The notes under the pieces: generated by a model
The model's database searches: none
What the model was told of the DNA's origin: nothing
Seen by the model: the letters and a program-made list of their open reading frames with translations, nothing else
Source of the DNA: Candidatus Gemmiger stercorigallinarum
Lineage (GTDB): Bacteria; Bacillota; Clostridia; Oscillospirales; Ruminococcaceae
NCBI GenBank assembly: GCA_019119495.1
Contig: DWWX01000043.1
Span: 1 to 56,476 of the forward strand
Reading direction: 5' to 3'
Length of the DNA: 56,476 nt
Program-made: the position numbers and the translations under genes
Part shown: positions 43,397 to 52,078 of the stretch, one piece after another
How positions within the stretch are numbered: the stretch's first letter is position 1
How the letters are laid out: every line of letters starts with the position of its first letter

Positions 43397-43419
43397 TTGT
43401 AACTATTTTGTAACTATTT
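43397..43419. repeat. tandem 11-bp direct repeat, possible operator
   Basis: TTGTAACTATT occurs twice with an 11-base period (43397 and 43408), one DNA turn apart, upstream of the histidine phosphatase gene. It may be a regulator site or contain -35-like elements. Confidence 0.5.
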
Positions 43420-43496
43420 CTGTCGTCCGTTCTTCCGCCCGGCAGAGGCGGGCAGGGCGGGAGATTGGTTCGTTTGAAAGTACAAGGAGGTATATT

Positions 43497-44138
43497 TTGT
43501 CGAAATATTACAAACTGCACTTGATCCGCCACGGACTGACCGCCGGCAACCTGGAGGGCCGCTACATTGGCAGCGGCACCGACCTGCCGCTGTGCGGCCA
43601 GGGCCGTGCCGAGCTGGCCGCCCTGAAACAGCAGTTTGCCTACCCGCAGGTGTCGCTGGTGTTCACCTCGCCGCTGCTGCGGGCGGTGCAGACGGCGGAC
43701 ATTCTGTACCCCGGTGTAAAGCAGATCCCTTTACAGGACCTGCGCGAGATGGCTTTTGGCGTTTTTGAGGGCCAGCCGCTGGACCAGCTGGTGAAAGACC
43801 CCGCCTTTGCCCGCTGGATGGACCCCGCCAGCCAGGAAGTCCCCCAGGGTGCCGAGGGCCGCGCCGCCTTTTACAAGCGCACCGGCGACATGCTGATGAA
43901 GCTGTTCGAGTATATGCTGCGCACCCACACCCAGGAGGCCGCCTGCGTCACCCACGGCGGCGTGATCATGAGCATGCTGGCCCAGCATGTGCTGCCCCAG
44001 CGCAAGCCGGAGGACTGGATGACCGACCCCGGCTGCGGCTACAGCGTGCGCTGCGACGCCGAGATGTGGATGCGCGACGGCCTGGCCGAAGCCTTTGACG
44101 TGGTGCCTGCGGGCTACCTGGACGGCGCCGAGGGCTGA
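43497..44138 (+). CDS. histidine phosphatase family protein
   Basis: A 213-residue phosphoglycerate mutase-like phosphatase. LHLIRHGLTAGN holds the phospho-acceptor His (R11-H12-G13), TSPLLRAVQTADI and EMAFGVFEG contain the conserved Arg and Glu, and CVTHGGVI the second His. The start is TTG at 43497, with AAGGAGG six bases upstream; no ATG is suitably placed. Related proteins include alpha-ribazole phosphatase and small-molecule phosphatases; no cobalamin genes are near. Confidence 0.9.
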   Translation: MSKYYKLHLIRHGLTAGNLEGRYIGSGTDLPLCGQGRAELAALKQQFAYPQVSLVFTSPLLRAVQTADILYPGVKQIPLQDLREMAFGVFEGQPLDQLVKDPAFARWMDPASQEVPQGAEGRAAFYKRTGDMLMKLFEYMLRTHTQEAACVTHGGVIMSMLAQHVLPQRKPEDWMTDPGCGYSVRCDAEMWMRDGLAEAFDVVPAGYLDGAEG

Positions 44139-44291
44139 ACCTGCCCCCTGCCCTGCCGGGCGCTGTCGGGGGGCGCTTTGCGGCGCTGGCAGGCGCGCCC
44201 CTGCCGCGGAGCCGAGCAGCTGCGCCTGCGCGGCAGCCCCGGCCGCCTTCCTCCTCTTTCATTGGATCCAGCAATGTGGATCGACCGCTCC

Positions 44292-44325
44292 AGCGGCAGC
44301 CCCGGCGGGCTGCCGCTTTTGCTTT
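44292..44325 (+). terminator. terminator of the histidine phosphatase unit
   Basis: AGCGGCAGCCC (44292-44302), CGGC, GGGCTGCCGC (44307-44316), then TTTTGCTTT. It lies about 150 bases after the gene; the rest of the 44139-44519 gap shows no gene. Confidence 0.8.
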
Positions 44326-44440
44326 GCGGGGACGGTGGTCAGGGGGAACCGGTAAACCAAACGCGCCAGTTTTGATGGGCCGCCCCCCCGCAGTTTCCCG
44401 CCCGCGCCCAAAGCACTGGCACAGCGCCCGCTGCAGACCA

Positions 44441-44484
44441 AACCAACCAAGGCCGTCCCGGCAACGGGGCGGCCTTGGCTGGTT
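44441..44484 (-). terminator. hairpin downstream of the surface-protein gene
   Basis: AACCAACCAAGGCCG (44441-44455) pairs with CGGCCTTGGCTGGTT (44470-44484), with one mismatch, plus inner CCCG/CGGG. On the - strand the tail is TTGGTTTGG, so a moderate terminator. Confidence 0.65.
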
Positions 44485-44519
44485 AAGAATGTTTGGCCCT
44501 TACGGGCGGTTTGATGCGG

Positions 44520-47500
44520 TTACTGCTGACGGCGCTTGCGCAGCACCAGAAGCAGGGCGATGGCGGCCGCCGCGATGGCAGCGGTGCCGGCCAGCAGGCC
44601 GATGGGCATGCTGTCGCTGGTCTGGGGGATGGTGCTGGTGGCAGATGCCGCCGGGGTGGGCGTGGGCGTGCCGCCCCAAGTGCCGTTGGCAATGCCTTCC
44701 GCGATGTCGGGGTGCTCGTCCTTGGGGGTGTCGTTATTGTTGCCGCCATCGCCGGGGACAGTGACGGTGCTGCACTTGACCAGGAACTTGACACCGTAAT
44801 CGCCTCTGGTCTCCCATGCCTGAGTATCGTTGTTCCAATACAGGTTGATAATGCCGTAGTCGTTGCCCGGCCAAGTATGGGTGCTGCCGGTAGCTTTATC
44901 ATAGTCGCGCACGTAGGCGTCCGGACGGACCGTGAGAGACACATAATAGAGGTCATTACCACCGTTCACAACCTCGCCGATGGTATAGCTGCCGCTCTTC
45001 AGGTCGTAGGTCACATCGGCATGGTTGACGCTGGTGTTGATGCAGTCGAGGGTGACTGCGTTCTTGATTTCCAGTTTGTCAACTTCTTCAGGGGTGGGGG
45101 CATCCGGCTTGCAGGTGGCTTGGAAGGCAATGGTCTTGCCCAGGTCGCTGCTGTCGATCATCCAGCCATCCTTCTGATAAACCAGAGAGATGGTAATCTG
45201 CTCAGAACCAACCAGTTTGTGGGCAATATTGTTATGATCTGCCTCGAACTTATCCACGTAAGCGGCGCCGAACACAGTCACCTTGACCAAAGCGCCGTAA
45301 CCGCCGCCCTGGATGCTGCCTACTTCATAGATGCCATCGGACAATTTGTAGGTTCCGGTGCCATGGACGTCGCAGGTGACCGTAACGTCGCCAAGAAGTC
45401 CGGCAATATCGTCATACTCCGGCTTGTCCGGGGTGTCGCACTTGACCTTAAACTCGACCTTGGCATCCTTGTTGGCCAGGCCCCAGCTGCCGTTCTGGTA
45501 CAGCAGGGTGACCGTCTTGCTTTCAGTGTCGTTCAAAGTGTGGAGGCCAAAGTCGCCGATGTACTGGTCAACGTAGTTCTGAGCAGCGACAGAAACTTCA
45601 ACAATGAAAGCTTCGTTGTTTCCATCGTAGCCCAAGCTGGACTTATCCACGGTGATGGTGGTGTTGTCAATATCGTAGGTCTTGCTGTTGTGCTCGTCGC
45701 AAGTGACCGTAACATCCTTCAGCAGGCCGGCCACGGTGGTGTTGTCAGGCGCGTCAGGAGCAACGCACTCGGCCAGGAAGCTGACGGTTGCCTCCTCCTC
45801 ATTGGCTACGATCCACTGGTCGTTGACGTAGGCCAGAGGGACCTTCTTGGAGTCCGGCGTACCGCCGACGATCTTGTGTTCGCCAGCCATCTGGGCGATG
45901 TACGAATCTGCCGTAATGGTGACAGTGCACTCGTAGTTTTCCTTTCCCATCGTGGGAGTGGAGATAACGTAGCTGCCATCCAGCAGTTCGGCAAATTCCT
46001 TGCTGTGGTTGGGGTTGTTTTGGCAGGTGACCCCAACGTCCAACAGAGAGTTCAACGTGGAAATTTCAGGTTCAGACGGCGTAGTAGACGAAGTCGTGTC
46101 GCAGGACAGCGTAATCGTCGCAGCCGGAATAGTTTCATCCAAAGCCCAAGCGCCGTTCTCCCACTTCAGTTTGATCGTGACATCCGTAACACCCTCTTCA
46201 ATCTCATACAGATGCTCGCCATAGCCGGGGTATGCGGTTTCGTAGGCATTGACATAAGATTCGGTGCGATTGATAGTAACGGTCGCAGTGATCGCGCCCT
46301 CGGTATAATCGACTTTATAGCTTTCATTTTCCGGTTTACCCTGATCAAGCAAGTCGGAGAGCAGCTCTTCATGGCTGGTATTATCGATACAGACAATTTT
46401 GATTGCATTTTTCAGCAGGCCATCCAGCTCTTCATCCGTAGGCTCATGGGGATCTTCGCTCGGCTCGTCAATTTTCTTCCACTGCGCGTAGAGGGTCAGG
46501 TCTTCGCCACTATCATAAACAGTATCCCCTTTAAACCGTGTATCAGCAGCATAGTCTGTACCCGTACCGTCCGCCTTCGTGTTCCAGCCCAAGAACTTAT
46601 AGCCCGAAGGTTCTGCAAACATATTTCCCTTCAAGCGGGTGCCATAGCCGGTGCCCCAAAGATAATAATAATATTGCGTAGCCGTATCAGGCTCTGATTC
46701 AACCGCATCTTCGGGATAATTGGGTTCATAATCAATGCGGAAATCAACTTTAGGCGGAATTCTCTCACCATTGGTATAATACAAGGTGACAACCGGCAAT
46801 GTAGCATTCCCTGTATAATTTATGACAAAAGTTTCTGAGAAGGCGTACCAACCAGTCTGGCCATGTGCGGGGCCCGTAACTTCTGCATATTTGCTACCGT
46901 CGGAACCGACCGTATACAGCTGATTCTTTTGGCCCGCTGCCGCTGTGTCGGCGCCATATACATATTCGAGCCAATATCCTTCGCCCGCACTCGACGAAAC
47001 TGTAATGTCTACACCCTTCGGCAAGAAAACACGCTTGTCCCAATCGTCATAAACAAAGGAAGTAGCAAAACCATCGTTCGTAAAGCTAATTGTCAGTTCT
47101 TTACAGGCCGAATCCAAATCCAGATTGTCATGCTGGTTGACCAAGCGGTTAAAATCGAAGTTCATGCCTTCCGCTTCTGCCAGACTATAATTAAAGACAT
47201 AGAAACGGATAACATTATGCCCCTCAACATTGGGGTGACCAAAGGTCAGCTGGTCACCTGCGATTGAGACAGTCTGTACCAACGGTGTATCCGCATCGGT
47301 CTGAATATCGGAACTAATCAGCTCCACACCGCGGATAACATCATCATACACTTCATAGAAATAATAGTCCTCACCCAACTGCATATCAAAATTATTGGTA
47401 TGATCACCAGTGCAATCAATACGCAGGTTCTTAAATTCGCATAGAGGTGAATAGTTCAGGTAAATCTGAACATCGGTAGTCTGAGGGCCGCCCTCTGTAT

Positions 47501-47897
47501 AGACAATATCACCAATATCAACTGTGCCGTTTGTCAAATCAAGGGTTTGGCTTGTTTTAGCCTGTGGCGCACTGACGGTACTCGGCATATCCAGCGACAT
47601 AACAGCAGAACTCGGTGCCTCTGTCACTACAGTGCCATCGTCTGTGTTTGTAGGTTGCGTTTCCTCCTCGACTGTCTCCTCAGTCTCAGCTTCCTCGGCA
47701 GGCTGCTCCGTTTCGGTTCCCGTTTCCTCGGTCTTTTCTTCCTCAGCCGGCTCCGTCGCTGTCACAACCTGGCTGGACGGGCTCTCATTGCTGTCCGTGT
47801 TGTTCGCCAGCGCGCCGGCCGGCAGCAGGCTGGCACACAGTGCCAGGGCGCAGACCATTGCAGCGATGCGGCAGAACCTTGTTTTCCATGTTTGCAT
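44520..47897 (-). CDS. cell-wall-anchored repeat surface protein
   Basis: An 1125-residue secreted protein. Signal peptide about 1-31 (ending PAGALA), a Glu/Thr-rich linker (about 45-85), a globular N-terminal part, an InlB-type B repeat near 430-470 (FLGWNTKADGTG, LTLYAQW), then five divergent modules of about 110 residues, each usually with one Cys near the start (VTVTCD) and one near the end (KVKCD), and a Pro/Thr linker. The C terminus has IPQTSD at about 1090, a membrane helix and KRRQQ, a sortase-type signal of variant LPxTG. The 5-prime two thirds is visibly richer in AT than neighbours, suggesting transfer. GGGAGG precedes the ATG. Likely adhesin or matrix protein. Confidence 0.88.
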   Translation of the reverse strand: MQTWKTRFCRIAAMVCALALCASLLPAGALANNTDSNESPSSQVVTATEPAEEEKTEETGTETEQPAEEAETEETVEEETQPTNTDDGTVVTEAPSSAVMSLDMPSTVSAPQAKTSQTLDLTNGTVDIGDIVYTEGGPQTTDVQIYLNYSPLCEFKNLRIDCTGDHTNNFDMQLGEDYYFYEVYDDVIRGVELISSDIQTDADTPLVQTVSIAGDQLTFGHPNVEGHNVIRFYVFNYSLAEAEGMNFDFNRLVNQHDNLDLDSACKELTISFTNDGFATSFVYDDWDKRVFLPKGVDITVSSSAGEGYWLEYVYGADTAAAGQKNQLYTVGSDGSKYAEVTGPAHGQTGWYAFSETFVINYTGNATLPVVTLYYTNGERIPPKVDFRIDYEPNYPEDAVESEPDTATQYYYYLWGTGYGTRLKGNMFAEPSGYKFLGWNTKADGTGTDYAADTRFKGDTVYDSGEDLTLYAQWKKIDEPSEDPHEPTDEELDGLLKNAIKIVCIDNTSHEELLSDLLDQGKPENESYKVDYTEGAITATVTINRTESYVNAYETAYPGYGEHLYEIEEGVTDVTIKLKWENGAWALDETIPAATITLSCDTTSSTTPSEPEISTLNSLLDVGVTCQNNPNHSKEFAELLDGSYVISTPTMGKENYECTVTITADSYIAQMAGEHKIVGGTPDSKKVPLAYVNDQWIVANEEEATVSFLAECVAPDAPDNTTVAGLLKDVTVTCDEHNSKTYDIDNTTITVDKSSLGYDGNNEAFIVEVSVAAQNYVDQYIGDFGLHTLNDTESKTVTLLYQNGSWGLANKDAKVEFKVKCDTPDKPEYDDIAGLLGDVTVTCDVHGTGTYKLSDGIYEVGSIQGGGYGALVKVTVFGAAYVDKFEADHNNIAHKLVGSEQITISLVYQKDGWMIDSSDLGKTIAFQATCKPDAPTPEEVDKLEIKNAVTLDCINTSVNHADVTYDLKSGSYTIGEVVNGGNDLYYVSLTVRPDAYVRDYDKATGSTHTWPGNDYGIINLYWNNDTQAWETRGDYGVKFLVKCSTVTVPGDGGNNNDTPKDEHPDIAEGIANGTWGGTPTPTPAASATSTIPQTSDSMPIGLLAGTAAIAAAAIALLLVLRKRRQQ

Positions 47898-47986
47898 CTC
47901 AGGATTCCTCCCTTAGTATCAATTGCGTTCTTCTTTGGTGTATGCCCGGCGTGCCGGGCGCGGTCATTCAGTGGATGCTACCCCAT

Positions 47987-48883
47987 CTACGCCCCCTCCT
48001 TCCATCCTGCGGCCGTTTGTTCGGCCTGCAAAAGCTGGTCGTAAGCCTGTTGGAGCATCTGCTCCAGGTTGGCGTAGATGTCGTTTTGGGTCGCCTGGTA
48101 CAGGTTGCGCAGGCAGCGGGGGCTGCCCTTTTGCTCCGGCACGCCGGCAGCGCGGCAGAGTTCCTGCATCTCCCGGCACAGGTTGGAGCGGTTGATGGGC
48201 CGCCCGCCGCGGGTGATGAACACCGGGCCGGATGCCGGGCCGTGCTCGGCGATATAATCCAGCAGTTCCTGGCGCAGCGCCGCCGGCAGATGGAACTCCA
48301 GCGGGCTGCCGCGGCAGTCCAGCACGGCGCCGCCGTCCTGCACCACCTGCACGGTGATCTGCTCCAGGCACTGCAGCGACAGATCGGTGGTGGCAAACAG
48401 CTTGATCAGCAGGTACAGCCGGTGCTTGTTCTGGCCGCGGGCCGTCTGCAGCAGGCGCAGATATTCGGCACGGGTCAGTTCCGGCACCGGCACAGCGTTC
48501 GGGCGGCTGTGGTGCATCAGCAGGTCGTGCCTGCCGCACCGGCGGAAGTAGTTGTTGGCTGCCGAGATGCGCATGTTGACGCTGCGCTGCCGGTACCCCT
48601 GCCGGTGCAGGTCCGCCTGCCAGGCTTCCAGCAGCTGGGGCGTGGGCAGGCCCTTGCCGGCCAGGAAATGCTGCAGCTCGTACAGAGCGCGGCGGTAACT
48701 GCGGCATGTGTCCCGGTTCCAGGCCGCACTGTCCGGCCCCTGCAGGAACGCTTCCAGCGGGAAGCCGGGCAAAATTTCCAGATCGCGTTCTTCCACAAGT
48801 CCGCCCCCTTTCTGCAAGGTTTCCAGCAAAGCCGCAAAATCCCGACGGAGAAGCGGCATCCGCCGCATGATCGGGCTTTGCAT
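47987..48883 (-). CDS. tyrosine recombinase homologue with degenerate active site
   Basis: A 298-residue XerC/D-like protein. The N-terminal core-binding domain (about 45-125: TCRSYRRALYELQHFLAGKGL, YRQRSVNMRISAANNYFR) is well kept. In the catalytic domain the usual TGLR is TDLS (about 166-169), H-x-L-R-H is R-C-L-R-N (256-260), and only R259 and perhaps Y281 remain. It should bind DNA but probably cannot recombine it. It is just upstream of the surface-protein gene on the same strand (90 bases), so it may regulate it. AAAGG precedes the ATG at 48883. Confidence 0.75.
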   Translation of the reverse strand: MQSPIMRRMPLLRRDFAALLETLQKGGGLVEERDLEILPGFPLEAFLQGPDSAAWNRDTCRSYRRALYELQHFLAGKGLPTPQLLEAWQADLHRQGYRQRSVNMRISAANNYFRRCGRHDLLMHHSRPNAVPVPELTRAEYLRLLQTARGQNKHRLYLLIKLFATTDLSLQCLEQITVQVVQDGGAVLDCRGSPLEFHLPAALRQELLDYIAEHGPASGPVFITRGGRPINRSNLCREMQELCRAAGVPEQKGSPRCLRNLYQATQNDIYANLEQMLQQAYDQLLQAEQTAAGWKEGA

Positions 48884-48994
48884 CTGCCGCCTTTCAACGG
48901 TTTTTGTGCTGCCGTGCCGTCCGCAGAACCTTTGTTTCCTGCGTCACACGCGCTTTTCCCGCCAAGAGATCGGCAAATGAAAATGCAGTCTCGA

Positions 48995-49034
48995 CCATTT
49001 TAGCATCAAAATAAATATTTTGTTGCTAAAATGG
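48995..49034. repeat. 40-bp near-perfect AT-rich palindrome
   Basis: CCATTTTAGCA (48995-49005) and TGCTAAAATGG (49024-49034) flank CAAAATA/TATTTTG inner arms; only one inner position is unpaired besides the centre. It overlaps the predicted transcription start of the recombinase gene. Candidate operator, recombinase binding site, or 5-prime mRNA hairpin. Confidence 0.75.
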
Positions 49035-49035
49035 T

Positions 49036-49064
49036 TATAAACCACCTGTTTTCATAGGAATCAA
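49036..49064 (-). promoter_or_regulatory. recombinase gene promoter
   Basis: On the - strand TTGATT (49064-49059), 17-base spacer, TTTATA (49041-49036), directly abutting the palindrome. Confidence 0.6.
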
Positions 49065-49279
49065 TATTTTCATTTATGGTATCACACCGTCTGCGAAAAA
49101 TCAAGCGCCCGGGCGCCAATTCGGCAGTTTTGACCAAAATTAGTGCGAAAAATCCGTTGGAGGAACTAAAAATCCGCCCCGCAGCCTTTTTGCGCGTTTT
49201 CCAGTCATTTTGACCGTCCCGCCGCCGCAAAAGCGCCCCGGTGCTTTCGGGCATGGGGTCGGCGCCCGATCAATATTTT

Positions 49280-49453
49280 ACATAATATAATTTATGTTGT
49301 ATTTTAGGGCAGTCAATCGTCGTTCCGGCCCATACTGCTCTCCCGGCTGCACCGGTTTGCCGGGACGCCCCGGCAAACCGGTCCGGCGGACGCCGGCGCC
49401 GTTGGAGGATTGCCCGCAGGCGGCGCCTTCCCCGCCGGAAAGACGCCGCCTGC
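49280..49453. other. non-coding stretch with several palindromes
   Basis: ACATAA/TTATGT (49280-49297) in an AT-rich patch, a perfect 13-bp CCGGTTTGCCGGG/CCCGGCAAACCGG hairpin (49352-49381), and GCAGGCGGCG/CGCCGCCTGC (49416-49453). None has a T run suited to termination. No gene was seen between 48884 and 49525. Confidence 0.55.
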
Positions 49454-49525
49454 AAAATACGTCCAGAATTTATTCTGCTTGTACTCTCTCTGCCGCTGCC
49501 CGCCGGCCGGGCACGGCGGCGCGGC

Positions 49526-50182
49526 TCAGGCCCGGCCCATGCTCAGCGCCAGCAGCAGCATGCCGCCATAGTAGGCCGTCAAATTAGCAATGTGCAGCGC
49601 CCGGCCGCCCCGCCGCGGCGAAAAATACAGGAACAGCAAAATCAGGTCGGACAGCCAGAACAGCGCCGCGCCTGCGGCAAACAGCGCCGTGCCTGTGCCG
49701 GGCGCGGCCAGGGCCAGCGCGGCGCTTTGGCCGGCCATCAGGCTGACGGCAAAGCAGTAGGCCGCGCCGCAGCCGCCCAGCCTGCCCATATCCAGCAGGC
49801 GGCGGTGCAGCAGCCAGGCCAGCACCGCGGCGGCCAATGCGGCAAAGACCAGCGCCCCGGCCGTGGGGGACAGCCGCCGCCACAGCCCGGCCAAAAAGCA
49901 CAAATGCCCGCCTGCAAACAGCCCTACGCCCCACAGCAGCGCCGCCGGGCGACAGCGCAGGTTGTACAGGCCCATGGCCACGTCCCCCGCCGCGCACAGC
50001 ACAAAGCCGGCCGGCAGCGGCCAGGGCCAGGGGCTGCCGCCCATCTGCCCGGCACAGACCGCCGCCAGCGCGCAGAACCCCGCCCCGGCCAGCGCCTTGG
50101 CGGCCGGGTAGGCGGGACGGCCCCGCAGCGCCACCACTGCGGCGGCCAGGGCCAGATAGATGATACAAACCAAAAGCTGCAT
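49526..50182 (-). CDS. YhhN/TMEM86-like membrane protein (lysoplasmalogenase family)
   Basis: A 218-residue membrane protein of about seven to eight helices. KALAGAGFCALA, FVLCAAGDVAMG (with the conserved Asp), LFAGGHLCFLAG and FWLSDLILLF (second Asp) match the YhhN family, some of which cleave lysoplasmalogens; many gut Clostridia make plasmalogens. Start chosen at 50182 with AAAGGAAA upstream. Enzyme activity is not established for bacterial members of this type. It has its own promoter. Confidence 0.85.
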   Translation of the reverse strand: MQLLVCIIYLALAAAVVALRGRPAYPAAKALAGAGFCALAAVCAGQMGGSPWPWPLPAGFVLCAAGDVAMGLYNLRCRPAALLWGVGLFAGGHLCFLAGLWRRLSPTAGALVFAALAAAVLAWLLHRRLLDMGRLGGCGAAYCFAVSLMAGQSAALALAAPGTGTALFAAGAALFWLSDLILLFLYFSPRRGGRALHIANLTAYYGGMLLLALSMGRA

Positions 50183-50296
50183 GGACTTTCCTTTCTTGGC
50201 GTCCGGGCACGGCCGCCCCCGGCACAAAGCCGCGGCGATTGCCAAGCCGGGGCAAACCTGATACAATCGGGGCAGAAGGCTGCGCTTGTCCCTTCC

Positions 50297-50325
50297 AGTA
50301 TACCCAATGCAGCGGGCTGCGGCAA
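50297..50325 (-). promoter_or_regulatory. YhhN gene promoter
   Basis: On the - strand TTGCCG (50325-50320), 17-base spacer, TATACT (50302-50297). A GTTGCCGCGGCAAC palindrome lies just upstream (50331-50344). Confidence 0.75.
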
Positions 50326-50435
50326 GCCCCGTTGCCGCGGCAACGGACAAGACCGGCCAAAACGGAGAGACTATACTTATTATAAAGGAAAGCAGAATAC
50401 GACCGGGCGGGGCATCCCGCCAAAGGAGGCTTTTT

Positions 50436-51365
50436 ATGGCAGAATACAGGGATATTGTTGTGATCGGCGCGGGCATTGCGGGCATGACGGCGGCCATCTA
50501 TGCCGCGCGGGCCGGCAAGAGCGTGCAGGTGCTGGAATGTGAGGGCTTTGGCGGGCAGATCGCCTCTTCCCCCCAGGTGGAAAACTACCCCGGCATCGCG
50601 TCGGTGTCCGGCGCGGCGCTGTCCGACGCCATGTACAGCCAGGCGTCGGCGCTGGGGGTGCAGTTCAGCTTTGCCAGGGCGGCGGGCGTGCAGCCCCAGC
50701 CGGACGGCGGCTTTGTGGTGCCCAGCGACGGCGGGGACTTTGCCTGCCGCAGCGTGGTGCTGGCGGCGGGCGCCCGCCACAAAGGGCTGGGCCTGCCGCG
50801 GGAGCAGGAGCTGACCGGCCGGGGCATCAGCTACTGCGCGGTGTGCGACGGCGCGTTTTACCGCGGCAAAACCGCCGCGGTGGTGGGCGGCGGCAGCGCC
50901 GCGCTGCAAAGCGCCGAGTACCTGTGCGGCGTGTGCGAAAAGGTCCTGCTGATCCACCGTCGGGACGAGTTCCGCGGCGAGGCCGCCCTGGCCCGCCGGG
51001 TGACCGCCAACCCCAACCTGGAGCTGATGCTGGACAGCGTGGTGACCGGATATCTGGGCCAGGACCGGCTGACCGGCCTGACGGTGGAAAACAAAAAGAC
51101 CGGCGTCCGCACCCAGGTACCGGTGGACGGCGTGTTTTTGTGCGTGGGGCAGGCGCCGGGCAATGGCCCCTTTGCTCCGCCGGTGGAGCTGGACGAGGCC
51201 GGCTACGTAAAAGCCGGCGAGGACTGCCGCACCAGCGTGCCCGGCCTGTTTGCCGCCGGGGACTGCCGCGCCAAGGCGGTGCGCCAGCTGACCACCGCCG
51301 CGGCCGACGGCACCGTGGCCGCGGTGGCCGCCTGCAGCTGGGCGGACGCCCACCCCGCCCCGTAA
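50436..51365 (+). CDS. thioredoxin reductase-like flavoprotein
   Basis: A 309-residue FAD/NAD(P)H disulfide reductase of the TrxB type. FAD motif VIGAGIAGMTAA (9-20), GGQIASSPQVENYPG, redox pair C134-A-V-C137 in SYCAVCDGAFY, nucleotide motif VVGGGSAALQSAEYL, and the end VPGLFAAGDCR. It reduces thioredoxin or a similar partner. No thioredoxin gene adjoins it. AAAGGAGG precedes the ATG at 50436. Its promoter is uncertain (TATACT at 50372-50377 without a good -35). Confidence 0.92.
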   Translation: MAEYRDIVVIGAGIAGMTAAIYAARAGKSVQVLECEGFGGQIASSPQVENYPGIASVSGAALSDAMYSQASALGVQFSFARAAGVQPQPDGGFVVPSDGGDFACRSVVLAAGARHKGLGLPREQELTGRGISYCAVCDGAFYRGKTAAVVGGGSAALQSAEYLCGVCEKVLLIHRRDEFRGEAALARRVTANPNLELMLDSVVTGYLGQDRLTGLTVENKKTGVRTQVPVDGVFLCVGQAPGNGPFAPPVELDEAGYVKAGEDCRTSVPGLFAAGDCRAKAVRQLTTAAADGTVAAVAACSWADAHPAP

Positions 51366-51437
51366 CCCCGGCCGCGGGTGCATCTGGTTCGCTGGTGAAC
51401 CATTTGTGAACAAATCGAAAACTTTTCCCCCGCCCTA

Positions 51438-51466
51438 TTGCATCCTGCGCCGGGCGGGGGTATTCT
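51438..51466 (+). promoter_or_regulatory. promoter of the MarR-ABC operon
   Basis: TTGCAT (51438-51443), 17-base spacer, TATTCT (51461-51466). The start site would fall just before the palindrome at 51478. Confidence 0.65.
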
Positions 51467-51477
51467 GTATAAGCAAA

Positions 51478-51497
51478 TACTTAACGCATGTTAAGTA
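51478..51497. promoter_or_regulatory. palindromic operator of the MarR regulator
   Basis: TACTTAAC-GCAT-GTTAAGTA, perfect 8-bp arms, just downstream of the -10 box. This is the position expected for autorepression. Confidence 0.75.
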
Positions 51498-51544
51498 ATT
51501 TACAGTCCCGGTTTTTCCGGCCGGGGCGGAAAGGCGGCGTCCCC

Positions 51545-52078
51545 ATGGACTCGGACCAGACTTTGAGCGAGCTGTTCCAGCTGCTGTGGCAGATGTACAA
51601 GACCGTACAGCTCAGCCTGCAGCAGGTGGAACGCTGCTGCCCCAGGGGGCAGTTTTTTATGCTGGAGCGGCTGGGCGTTACCATCGACCGGCATGGCAGG
51701 GACGGGACCATCCCGGTCTCCACCCTGGCGGCGCAGCTGCGGGTGCTGCCGGCGGCGGTGTCCCGCTCGCTGCGGCAGCTGGAGGACGCCGGCCTGGCCG
51801 AGCGCGTGCCCGACCCCGCCGACCACCGCCGCGCCCTGGTGCGGCTGACCCCCGCCGGGCTGGCGCTGCGCCGCCAGGTGGAGGACGGGCTGCGGGAGTA
51901 TATGCGCCGCGTGGTCTGCCGCATGGGCGAGGCCGAGTTTGCCCGTATGCTGGCAAGCTGCCGCGCCTGGGACGAAGCCATGCGCGCCGAGCTTCCGGTC
52001 CAGGACGGCGCAGTTCCCGCCCCCTGCCCCTGCGGGCAAACACAGCAATCCCAAAAGGAGGAAACCGCTTCATGCTGA
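51545..52078 (+). CDS. MarR family transcriptional regulator
   Basis: A 177-residue winged-helix regulator. ISTLAAQL-type segment (VSTLAAQLRVLPAAVSRSLRQLEDAGLAERVPDPADHRRALVRLTPAG) is the DNA-binding domain. An earlier in-frame ATG at 51488 lies inside the operator palindrome, so I prefer 51545. The last seven bases overlap the first ABC gene. It probably represses the exporter operon and responds to a drug or lipid ligand. Confidence 0.9.
   Translation: MDSDQTLSELFQLLWQMYKTVQLSLQQVERCCPRGQFFMLERLGVTIDRHGRDGTIPVSTLAAQLRVLPAAVSRSLRQLEDAGLAERVPDPADHRRALVRLTPAGLALRRQVEDGLREYMRRVVCRMGEAEFARMLASCRAWDEAMRAELPVQDGAVPAPCPCGQTQQSQKEETASC

Noticed and set aside
48995-49034. Phage attachment site
   Set aside because: No second copy in the window, no other phage genes, and the adjacent integrase-like protein lacks catalytic residues.
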